From Cotesia glomerata (lineage: Eukaryota; Arthropoda; Insecta; Hymenoptera; Braconidae): 64,000 nt of DNA. Position 1 is the stretch's first letter. Each line of letters begins with the position of its first letter. The stretch lies in assembly GCF_020080835.1 (NCBI RefSeq), contig NC_058162.1, positions 23,398,885-23,462,884 on the forward strand, written 5' to 3'. Positions 15,101 through 27,100 of the stretch are shown here, one piece after another. Made by a program: the position numbers and the translations under genes. The notes below the pieces were generated by a model that saw only the letters and a program-made list of their open reading frames with translations, was not told where the DNA came from and did not search any database.

Positions 15101-18100
15101 CCTTCCATGCATGTGCAAACTGGAATGTGGTTCAGAACATGACACTGGGCGTTGAATCCGCAGGAACCTGAGCAAGGATCTTGACAGCGTTGGTTAACAC
15201 AAGCCAGGTGGCTCTTGCACTCAGAGCTAATGATACACTCCGGCCGACACTCTGGAGGCACTCCGATGTAGTTTGGAAGACAGGAACAAGCTGGATTGCC
15301 AAAGACCATCTGACACTGTGAATTAGGACCACATGGAGATGGATTGCAAGATGGTGGTCTTGGTGTTGAAGTAACTGGTACTTCAACTTGTGGTATGCAG
15401 AGAGTGAATGGATCTCCAGTGAAGCCAGCAGGACAAGTGCAGATTGGATTGTGATTCTTGGTGGTGCATTGAGCACGAACGCCACAAGTGTTTGGACAAG
15501 GATCAGCACACTTTCTGTTGATGCAAGCAAGATGAACTGGACACTCAGCGTTGACTATACACTCTGGTCGACAGGATGGAGGCGCTCCGATGTAGTCTGG
15601 AAGACATGTACAGACCGCTTGGCTGTTGACAGTCCTGCATTTGCTGTTAGGACCACATGGAGTTGGAGAACAAGGGTCCTGTGGTGGTAAAATCTCTTTA
15701 GTTTCTTCATTACAGGCGTAGAAAGGATCTCCAGTGTATCCAGGCGGACATTGACATCTAGGAACATGATTCTCTACCTGGCAAATTGACAAAGTTCCAC
15801 AAGTTCCAGGACACGGGTTGGTACACTTGAACCCAACACACGCCAGATGAGGAACGCAGTCATCATTGACTTCACACTCACGGTGACAGCCTTTGATATT
15901 GTCATAAGGATCGCCGATGAAGTCAGCAGGACAAGCACAAGCTCCAGCTCCGTTTCTTTCTCTGCATTGCGCGTTGGGTCCGCAAGGATTTGGAAGACAT
16001 GGGTTGGTTGGTCTAGGTTCGGGAATCGATGGCATAGCAGGCGTACATTGAGTACTTGGATCTCCAGTGTATCCTTCAGGACAAGAGCAAACTGGAGAGT
16101 GATTCAACACCGAGCACCTTGCCATGTCTCCACAAGCTCCAGGACAGGGGTTCTTGCACCGCTGGTTGATGCATCCCATAGTCGTAGGACACTCTGAGTT
16201 GTCTCTGCACTCAGGTCTGCAATTTGGTGGGCGGCCCAAGAAGTTAGGCGCGCAAGAGCAAGCTGGCTGCGAGCCTACAACCTTGCACTGGGAATGAGGT
16301 CCACAAGGATTAGGCACGCAAGGATCTTCGTCTTCTCTTCCAGGTCCTGGTGTTAGCTCAACCTTGCTGCAAGCAACGAAGGGATCTCCAGTGTAACCAC
16401 CAGCACAGGTGCAAATCGGGCTGTGGTTGACAACCAGGCACTTGGTGTTCTCTCCACAAGCTGACTGGCAAGGATTGATGCACTTGTTGTTCACGCAAGC
16501 TTTGCTCCTTGGACACTCTGTGCTGATACTACACTCGGGCCTGCAAGTTGGTGGAGTTCCAATGAACCCGCTCTTGCAGGAACAAACTGCGTGGCCGTTC
16601 AGCGTTCTGCAGTTGCTGTTGGGTCCACAGGGCGCTGCTTCGCATGGATCAGTTATCGGCGACTTGGTGACGATCTCTAACACGGAACAACCAGTCGTTG
16701 GATCTCCAGTGTAACCTGCTAGACAAGTACACGACGGCGCGTGGTTTACTACCCGACAAGAAGCATTGGGTCCGCAAGTTCCAGCGCAGGGATTGATACA
16801 TTTATTGTGCAAGCAAGCCTTTGTTCTTCCACAGTCGTTGTTAGTAACACACTCAGGTCTGCAACCAGTATAAGGATCTCCGAAGTATTCTGGAATGCAA
16901 GAACAAGATCCAGCTCCGTTTCTTTCATTGCAAACAGCGTTAGCACCACAAGGTGAAGGATCACAAGGTGTTCTTGGCTTTTCTGTAGTGTAAGGCTCTT
17001 GCAACTGAGGCGTACATTCAATGAATGGATTACCGGTGAATCCTGGGTTGCAATTACAAACCGGATTGTGTTTTACGACATCGCAGAAAGTGTTGACCCC
17101 ACAAGAACCCGGACAAGGATCTGAGCACCGTTCGTTCTGACACGCCAGATTTCCAGGACATTCTTCGTTTATCACACACTCGGGTCTGCAATTAGGAGCT
17201 CTGCCGACGTAGTTGGGAAGACAAGAGCAAGCTGGGAACCCATCTATAACCCGACACTGAGAGTTCGGGCCACAAGGTGAAGGCACGCATGGATTTCCGC
17301 CAGGTTCTGGTCCAGGAATCTTAGGTTCTTCCTTCAAACATCCAGAGAATGGATCTCCAGTGTAACCGTTCATACAAATGCAAACCGGGTTGTGGTTGAT
17401 AACTTGGCAGCGTGCATTGAGCCCACAAGTTCCGACGCAAGGATCTTCGCAGCGCTGATTGATGCAAGCCTTGTTCTGAGCGCAGTCTGTGCTAATAACA
17501 CACTCGGGTCTGCAAGTTGGTGGGCTTCCGATGGTTCCTGGTTGACAAGAGCACACAGCATGGAAGTCAATGACGCGACAATTGCTGTAAGGTCCACAAG
17601 GTGACGGTTCGCAGGCGTTCTCAGGAACGGTTGGAGCTGATGATGGAACATAGCAAGAAGTCAGAGGGTTTCCGGTGTATCCTGAAAGACAACTACACGA
17701 TGGCTGGTGATTGAAGACTTGGCACTGAGCATTAAGCCCACAAGCTCCAACACACGGGTCCTTGCACTTGTTGTTCGTGCAAGCTTTGGAGTGAGGACAA
17801 TCCGAGTTCTGAACACACTCAGGTCTGCAGCCGTCGTAGGGATCTCCGGTGTAGTCCGGCAAGCAAGTACAGGATCCAGCTCCGTTCCTTTCATTGCAAA
17901 CTGCATTGGAACCACAAGGTGATGGGTTACAAGGCTCGCTAGGTGGTGCAACTGGTGTCATTTCGCGCTGGTTGCAAGCGGAGAACGGATCACCTTCGAA
18001 TCCTTTTTGGCATTGACAGATTGGTCGGTGGTTCCTGACGATACAATTGGCGTTGATGCCGCAAGACCCGACGCAAGGGTTCACACAGCTGTTTTGTAAA

Positions 18101-21100
18101 CAAGCCAGGTAGTTGGGACAGTCTTGGTTGATCAGACACTCAGGTCGGCAGTAAGGCGGCGCGCCAAACATTCCAGTTAGACACGAACAGACTGGGCGGT
18201 TGTTCTGGACCCGGCATTGAGCGTTTGGACCACACGGAGAAGGCACACAAGGGTTCGTCGGTTCAACTACTTTAGGAACCTCAGAGCACTGGACAAACGG
18301 ATCTCCAGTGTGTCTTTCAGGGCAGCTGCAGATAGGATTGTGGTTGCTGACTTGGCAAAGCGCGTTGTAACCACAGACGCCTTGGCAAGGATCGCTGCAC
18401 TTCTGATCAATGCAAGCTAAATGCGGAGCACACTCCGAACTGACGAGACACTCAGGTCTGCAGGAAGGTGGAGTTCCTCTGTATCCTGGACTGCAAGAGC
18501 AGACCGCGCGGTCGTTGGCCACTCTGCAAATACTGTAAGGTCCACAGGGTGATGGTGTGCATGGATTCTGCGGTGGGACGTTCATTTTTTCAATCTTACA
18601 AGTCTGGAACGGGTCTCCGGAGTATCCTGAGAGACAAGAGCACGTGGGAATGTGATTAGACACCTCGCATTGGGCGTTAAAGCCACAGATTCCTGGACAA
18701 GGGTCTCTGCAGTGTTGGTTCAGGCAAGCCAGGTGGTTAGCGCAGTCTGAATTGATCATACATTCAGGCTTGCAACCTCCAACGTAAGGATTTCCGACGT
18801 ACGGAGGAATGCAAGTGCACCTAGCAACGCCATTTACCACATTACAGATTGCATTGTTGCCACAAGGCGAAGGATTGCAAGGATCATCAGGTGGCGTTGG
18901 TTGAATAGGCACCATAGTACACCCAACAAACGCGTCGCCTTCATATCCAGGCTTGCAAGAGCAGTAGGGCGTGTGGTTGATGATAGCGCACTCGGAATTG
19001 GGTCCGCAGCTGTGAGGACAAGGGTGGATGCATTTGTTCGCCACGCAAGCTTGGTCTATCGGACATTCCTGGCTGATGAGACACTCTGGTCTGCAGTTCG
19101 GTGGACTTCCTATGAAGGTACTCTGACAGGAGCACACTGGGCGGCCCATCTTTATCTGGCAGACTGAGTTAGGACCACAAGGCGACGGATGGCATGAAGA
19201 TGTGGGTTCGAGTTCTTCTTTGTTCATTGGAACGCAAGCTACGAAAGGATCTCCTTCGTAAGTAGCAGGACAACTGCAAACTGGGTTGTGATTTATCACT
19301 AAACACAAAGCACCGTGACCGCAGATTCCGTTGCATGGGTTCACACACTTGTTGTTGATGCAAGCCTGGATTTGGAGACAATCTGAGCTGACGATACACT
19401 CGGGGTTACACAAAGGCGGGCTTCCACGGAAGTCTGGTAAGCATGAGCAAGTGGCGTAACCTCGTGGTGAAATTAGACACCTGCTGTTTGGTCCACAGGG
19501 TGAAGGGTCGCAAGGATTTGACTGGGGTACTATCACTGGACCTACTTCTTTGTGAGGGTAGCAATGAACAAAAGGATCTCCGGAGAGATTCGCGTCGCAG
19601 AAACAGACTGGGTAGTGATTAATCACGTCGCAGGAGGCTCCAGTTCCACAAGCGCTGTGACAAGGATCGACGCACTTGTGTTTAGAGCAAGCCTTGGTCA
19701 ACGGACAGTCTGAATTTTGGACACACTCAACGTGACAAGCGAAGAATGGATTGCCGGAGTAGCCTTCCAAGCACTCACAAGTAGTAGCTCCTTGGTTTTC
19801 ACGGCAAATCGCATTGGCTCCACACTGAGTAGTGCTACAAGGGTCGCGATGATCAGTGTCTTCAGGAATGCACCCTTGGTACGGATTTCCGTAGAGTCCA
19901 GTAGGACAACTGCAGACTGGTTGATGCCAGATGACTTCGCAATTGGCGTTTACGCCGCAAGTTCCCAAGCAAGGGTCAGCACACTTCCAGCCTATGCAAG
20001 CGTGGTCGAAGGGGCAGTCGCTGTTGCAAAGACACTCTGGACGGCACCAAGAATTGTCTTGAAGATCGCAGCCACCACACATTGCCACTTGGTCAGTGAA
20101 GGTCTCACAGTAGTCAAAAGGTCCGCAGGGTGAAGGCGAGCAAGGATGAGTGATGTTGGGGTACTTGTCCATAACGATACTAGATTTAGGTGTGCATCGG
20201 ATAAACGGATTTCCAAAGTAGTCTGGCCGACAGAGACAAGTGGCAGTGTGATGAGATACGCGACACTCGGCGTTGGTGCCACAAATATTTCCTAGACTGC
20301 AAGGATTCACACACTGCATGTTCAAACAGGCTTTGTCATGAGGACAGTCTGAGTTTATCATACACTCCGGATGACAACCAGTCTGTGGGTCACCCAAGAA
20401 TCCTGGAAGACATGAACAGACTGCCCGGTCCTTCAAAACTTGGCACAAAGTATTCTGACCGCAAGGATTTGGGTAGCAAGAATTCTTCACTGGCTCTGGT
20501 GTCATGGGCGGAGAGCATCTGAGGATTGGATTGCCTTGGAGTCCTTTTCTGCAGTAACAAACCGGGTGGTGTGATTCCACACGACAGTTAGCGTTGACTC
20601 CGCAAGCTCCGTTGCAAGGATTCTGACACTTGTGACCAATGCAAGCGTGAGTTTGAAGACAGTCGTCATCTTTGGTGCACTCAAAGCTGTCGCATCCAGC
20701 TGGACTTGTAGGATCTCCTGATGTTCCTGGAGAACACTCGCAGATGGCCTTGTTGGAGCTTGTAACCCGGCAGATGGCGTTCCTGCCGCAAGGATTGGGC
20801 TGGCAAGCGCTGCTAGGCGGCTGATGACAACCCGTGTAAGGATCACCGATGAATCCGGGCTTGCAGTAGCATTGCTCGCGGTTTTCTGACACGTAGCAAT
20901 CGGAATTGACTCCACAGGGTCCAGGCTGGCACAGAGGAACTTCAACGTTGACTGTGCACGCTTTATAAGGATTTCCGATGGTATTTTCCGGGCAGTAGCA
21001 CGGCGGAGTGCGGTTTGCATCGCAAACTGCGCCGTACCCGCAAGGATTTGGCTCGCATGGGTGAGTTTGCTCAACGCATCCTCGGACTGTGTTCGGACTT

Positions 21101-24100
21101 TCGATAAATCCTGGAAGACATGAGCACTTAGCGATTCCGTTGTTAAGGATGTTGCACCTGGTGTTAGGCCCACAAGGGGATGGCTCGCAAGGATTCTCTG
21201 GGACGAAGCAAGCAGTCGCTGGAGGACTTCCTTCGTATCCTGGAAGACAGAAGCAAGTGATCTGGCCTTGGATGACTCGGCAGCCTGAGTTAAGACCGCA
21301 GGGGTTGCCCTGGCACTTGTCTCCTTCAGGAACACAATGTTCGAAAGGATTTCCTGTCATTCCTTTGGGGCAGAAGCAGATCGGGTCACCGTTGTCTACT
21401 TCGCACATTGCTTCTAAGCCACATGGGTTTGGAACACACGGATTCGACCCGGAACCCTCGCAGGCAACCTGCGGGTTTCCTTCGTAGCCTGGTAAGCATC
21501 TGCATTTTGCGGTATGATCTTCCGTGAAGCACTCTGCGTTGCTTCCGCAGCTGTCCTCGAAGCAAGGGTTGATACAGCGGCGGTTCAACCGGTCGCACAG
21601 TTTGTTAGGTGGACAATCTTCGTTGTATTGACAGACATCTCCAGTGCTTGATACTGAAATTTTTAAGTAAGTATTTGAGAAACTTGTTATTAAGATCACT
21701 GATAAAAAAACTATCTTCATTTAAGAAAAATATTCTTGATCCAAGAAAAGAAGAGAACTAATTGTCTTACTTCAAGAATTTCTTGTCTTGAATTCATGTT
21801 TCTTGGATTGAGAGGTCTAATCACTCCAATCGATAACATTTTTACTTGGTTCAAGACTATATTTATTTTCGATCGATACAAGTGAATTTTTTATTCAAAA
21901 ACGATTCTCTTCAATAATGAATAATTTTATTTCATTTCAAGAATTATTGATTCTTGATTCAAGAACAAATTGTTTTATTTATAATCTTATAAGTTTAAGA
22001 CAGAAAAAAACTTTAAAGTAAAAAAATTTGGATTTCTCTATATGCCGAAAAATATTTATTAATAATGACATTAAAGTTAGCAGTCGCTTGACAATTTTTT
22101 AATTTTTTTTAATAAACAAATTATGGCAAAAAAAAAATTATTAAAAAAATGAACTTATAGAAATTTTGATAAATTAAAAATGCAATTTTTTAAAAATAAT
22201 TTTTTAGATCAAATTTTTTTGTTAAAGAAAATCAAAAAATTGTCAAGTGATAGCTAAATTAAATGTTATTTATTAAAACAGAAAATAGCAAAAATACGAA
22301 AATTTATATGCTTAAAACAAGTAAAATAATATCTTAATTCAAGAATCGCGCCACACTTGGAACAAGTCGGTAATATCTTGAACCAATGTTAACGTCTATC
22401 TTAATCCAAGAGAAACAAATTATTGGCGGAGTTGTATGTATCTTATTTTTAAACAACATTGATATAATATCAATGCATTGACTTAATATATGATAATAAT
22501 ATTTTTGATGATTGACTCTTACCAGGACTGCAAAGACTGAATGCATTGCCGTGATAGCCTTCTTCGCAGCTACAATCAGTACCGTGGTTCGTGTTGATAC
22601 AGACAGCGTGAGCAGCACACGGGTTTTTGATGCGACAAGGGTCCTGGCAGATATGTCCCACGCAGATCTCCCACACCGGGCATTCGTCGTCGCTATTGCA
22701 ACCGGCTAAAGAAAGAGAGAAAGGTGCCCATAAAGACCCAGTGCAAACTCGAAGATGAAGGACCAAGTGATTTATTTATTTATTTATAATTCAATGGCTA
22801 GGACTATTGTTTTAGGTCTTCGAGTTGAACAGTGTGCTAGTGTCATGTGTCTTAATTTACACGTGACTGATGAATGTCAATTTATATATATTTATCAATT
22901 TAGGACTTTTCAAGATCAGTATTTTAAAAGATAACTTCGATAAATTGATGTAAAAAAATTAAGGTAAATTTTTACAAGTGGGGTCCACTTTTTTAATTTT
23001 CATTTTTTTGAACGAAATTTTTTTTTTTGAAAATTTTGATATATTTTTTTTTTTTTTGAAAAATACATAAAAAAATAAACAATAAAAAAAAAAGTTGATT
23101 ACCACAATTTTAACAAATTTTCAAAAAAATTTATAAATTTTTTAGAAAATTGTGATATTCAGCTTTTTTTTTAATTGTTTTTTTTTATGTATTTTTCAAA
23201 AAAAAATATATCAAAAAAGATAGAATAGAAATTTTATTCAAAAACATGAGAGCTAAAATTTTTTCCAACTTTTGAAGGCAAAAAAAGCTATCGAAATCTT
23301 TATTTTTTCCTTTCACGACATTTTTTATCATAAATGCGCCGTAAAAACAATCAGAATAAAAAAAATTCAAAAATGTTAATTTGTCACCTAGATATGGCCA
23401 AAAATAGAGTGGACCCCACTTGTAAATAATAACTAAAATTAACATTTATTAAAATTAAAGTTTTTGTTTTATAAAAAATATTGAAACTTTCTGATTGCAT
23501 GTTGCAATTTTTATTTTCATAATAAATCAATATTTAAAAAAAAATCTACTGATCTTGAAAAACTAGTCTTAATTGATAAAAAAAGGTGTATAAAACATTT
23601 GTAGCATTCAGGTGCGATAAATCGAACCTCTGATTGCTTGTATTTACACTGGATATATACAAGTGTGATAAAAAAAAGTGGATACCTTTAATGCAGGTGT
23701 TGGTTGAAGTATCACACTGATGGCCTAGTGGACAGTACGGACATCCGGAAGATTTATCATTGGCTGAAAATAAAAGTAATGGTTAATAAAAATTTTCCAG
23801 ATGGATAAAAGATAAAGTCTAAAAGAAACAACATCATAAAGAAATCTAAGAGTTAGATAAATGGGCTGATGATAGGTTACCTTTAACGCAAACCGGTCGA
23901 TGATCCTGGACGTGACATTCTTCAACGTAATCACAAGGATTTCCGAGTGTACAAGGATTCAAGCATTGCTGATTAATGCAAGCCAGTTGTGAAGGACAGT
24001 CGCTGTGGTCAGAGCACTTGACATCTATCAAAATGAATATTTATGAGTAAAAGTCTGCTTGTTAATTAAAGGAATGTTTAATTTTTTAATAAATAAATAT

Positions 24101-27100
24101 TTTGTTGAAGGGATTGATTATTTGATAATAATAATTTTTTTTTTTAACTACGTGGTTCTAACAGATTAATCAAGCCCAAACGCTGGAGAAAATAAAGGAC
24201 AGTGATAAAGGAGAAGTAAAGATTGTTGAGTGATAAAAGACAAGGGCTCGTATTTTAATGAATAAACATTTAAATAATAAAAGAGGAAGATTGATATATA
24301 TGTTGGTTGAGCTATATGCTACATGGTATATGCAATCCTGTAATTCCTGGTAATCACTGGTGATTTATCTTGACGACTGTCTCAAGACGCTGTGGATAAA
24401 TATTAACAATAGAAGATAAAAATAGTTAAGTTTTAATAAAAATAACAAATAAAGAAGCGTGTTCTAAGTACTTGTGCTATTAATCAAGACTATCAGCACA
24501 ATCCTACATTTCTAACTACCATGCATTAATAATAAAAGCTGTAGAGGTAAATATTGTCAGAGGTGTTGCTGTTTCTTCGTGGATTATTAATAATAAATAT
24601 AAATATAAATATGAGTATTTATTATTTTTTTTTTTGCAGAGACAGATGCAACGGAAGGAGAAATAATAAACGTTGGTCCAGCAGGGCCGCGATCGGCAGA
24701 GGACAGGCTATCGGTAAGTCACAGGGCACTTCCAGATCAATATTTTACCAGAACCTGAAATAATTCGACTAGGCTTGCAGAGCTCCAATTACCACAATAA
24801 GAGTACAGATGGAAGGACAGTTTTTTTTTTGGTGATACTTCTTTTTTTGCAATCATTGTCTTCATTTGAAATTATTCAAGCAGTAGTTGGAATTTTTTTG
24901 AATACTTTTTGAAGATTTTTTTTCACTGTTAAAATAAAAAACTTTCAAATTAGAAATTTAATTTTTATCAATTACTTTGAGTTAAGTATAATCTTATTTG
25001 AGCGTAAAAATGGCGGATTGATATTGTAGTCAAATTAGCCGACCATTTTTTTATTTTTTTGGTTTTTTTTTTAACAGATAAATTATTATGAAGAAAAATT
25101 TACTTAATTTTCTTATTTTACAATAAAAAAAACCAAAAAAAAATTTTTTAATTCTTAATTTTAATATGAATTTAGGTTATAAGATAATTAAAAAATGATT
25201 TATAGAATTTTTTTTAATAATAAATTTTTCTTTTAAAGTTCATTTAAATTAGAATAATTTAATGAACAAAAATATTAATTTTCTAATTTTTATATAAAAA
25301 AAAAAAAAAAAACAGATTTACTTCATCAAAAATTAAAAAAAATTAATTTTTAATTTTAATATCATGAATTTAGATTTTAAGATAATTAAATAGTATTCTC
25401 ACCGCGGGCAGGAAATAAGAAAGCCTCAGATCACATGTTTGTCGACCTCGGCTTCGCCTCGGTCAACAATTACATGTGATCTGAGACATTTCTTCTAATG
25501 TACTATTTGTATAAAAAAAAAAAAACCAAATTTACTTCAACAAAAATTAATTCTTAATTTTAATGTCATGACTTAAGATTTTAAGATAATTAAAAAATGA
25601 TTTCTAGAATTTTTTTTAAGTAATCTTTTTTTTCTCTTTAGTCCATAAAAATTAGAATAATTTAATGACCAAAAATGTTAATTTTCTAATTTTTATATAA
25701 AAAAAACCAAATTTACTTCAACAAAAATTAATTCTTAATTTTAATATCATGAATTTAGATTTTAAGATAAAAAAAAACTGATTTCTAGAATTTTTTGAGT
25801 AAACTTTTTTTTTAGTTCATTAAAAGTAGAATAATTTAATGACAAAAAATGTTAATTCTCTAAATTTAAATAAAAAAAAAAAAACCAGATTTACTTCAAC
25901 AAAAAAAAAACTAAATCTAAAGTATCCAACTTCCCAATCATGCTAAAATAATTCCACCCGCTAACAATCCACATGAAGATTAAAATAACTTAAAGAAGTA
26001 AAAGACACCATCTGAGATAAAACCTTATAAAAGATACGAAAGTTGAAACAGAAGAATAAGTTGACAGAGTAGGAAAAACACAATCCCGGATGTCATAGGA
26101 CATGGAAATGGTGAGCAAGAGTAATGACAACATGATCATTTAATGAACAATTATTATAAACATAATAATGATGATGGTTATTGATAAAAAAAATATAATA
26201 ATTGAAGTGGTGAGGTTTTCTGTTCTGCAGATCATACGTTCTGGTGTTTACCTTTCATGCATCCGTATTTAGTATCAGGCACGAAACCAAGGGGACAGAA
26301 CTTGCAGACGGGCTTGTGATCCTCGACGTAACAGGGGGCGTCAGCAGGGCAAGTAGAGTTCCGGCATGGATCCACACATCTATAGTTCCGGCAGGCCAAG
26401 TCCGGTGAGCAGCCACTGTCTCGTAGGCAAATGGACAGGGAAGGATTGCAGTTCTGGGTGCAAATGCAAATGGGACGATGATCAAGCACGTCGCAGAGCT
26501 TGTCTGCTGGACAGGGAGCCGATTGCTTCAATCGTGAGGTGCAAGGGTTCTGGCACTTTCCATGAATGCAAGCCGCGTTTGAAGGACAATCAACGTCTCT
26601 AGCACAGGAAGCCGTGTCGGGAGCGCAGGTCAGTTCTCCGACGTCATTAACGACGAAGCCGTGCTTGCAGACGCACATAGGCTGGTGATCCCGGACCTGG
26701 CAACGTTTATTCGGTTCGCAGCCGTGGTTGCTGGTTCCGGTGATGATCGCAGAAGTGTTGCTGATGCTCGTCGACGTGATGCTGCTTGTACAAGGGTCTC
26801 GACACTCTCCAGTCGCGCCGTTGCACGCCAAAGTCTCAGGACAGTCTGCGTCTTTCTTGCAGCCGATTCGCGGCGGGCTTGGACGCGGGTATTGTGACTC
26901 GCATTTTGGATCTGGCTTGCACGACGTCTGGGGCATTCCCACGTAACACTGCGGGCAGGTACATCGCGGCTTGTGCAGGACCACCCGGCACAACGCGTTC
27001 TTTCCGCAAGCGCCTCTTAGCAGGCATGGATCCAGACAGTGCAGGTTTATACAGGACTTCTCGTTTGGACACTCCGAGTCACTGGTACACTCTCGTTCTA

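Larger units (their letters stand above)
24025..26251. other. dpy intron 15
   Basis: AT-rich. Holds the possible plus-strand exon at 24,640, the 180-bp tandem array and the 25.4-kb palindrome. Nothing recognisable in 25,900-26,251. Confidence 0.6.
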
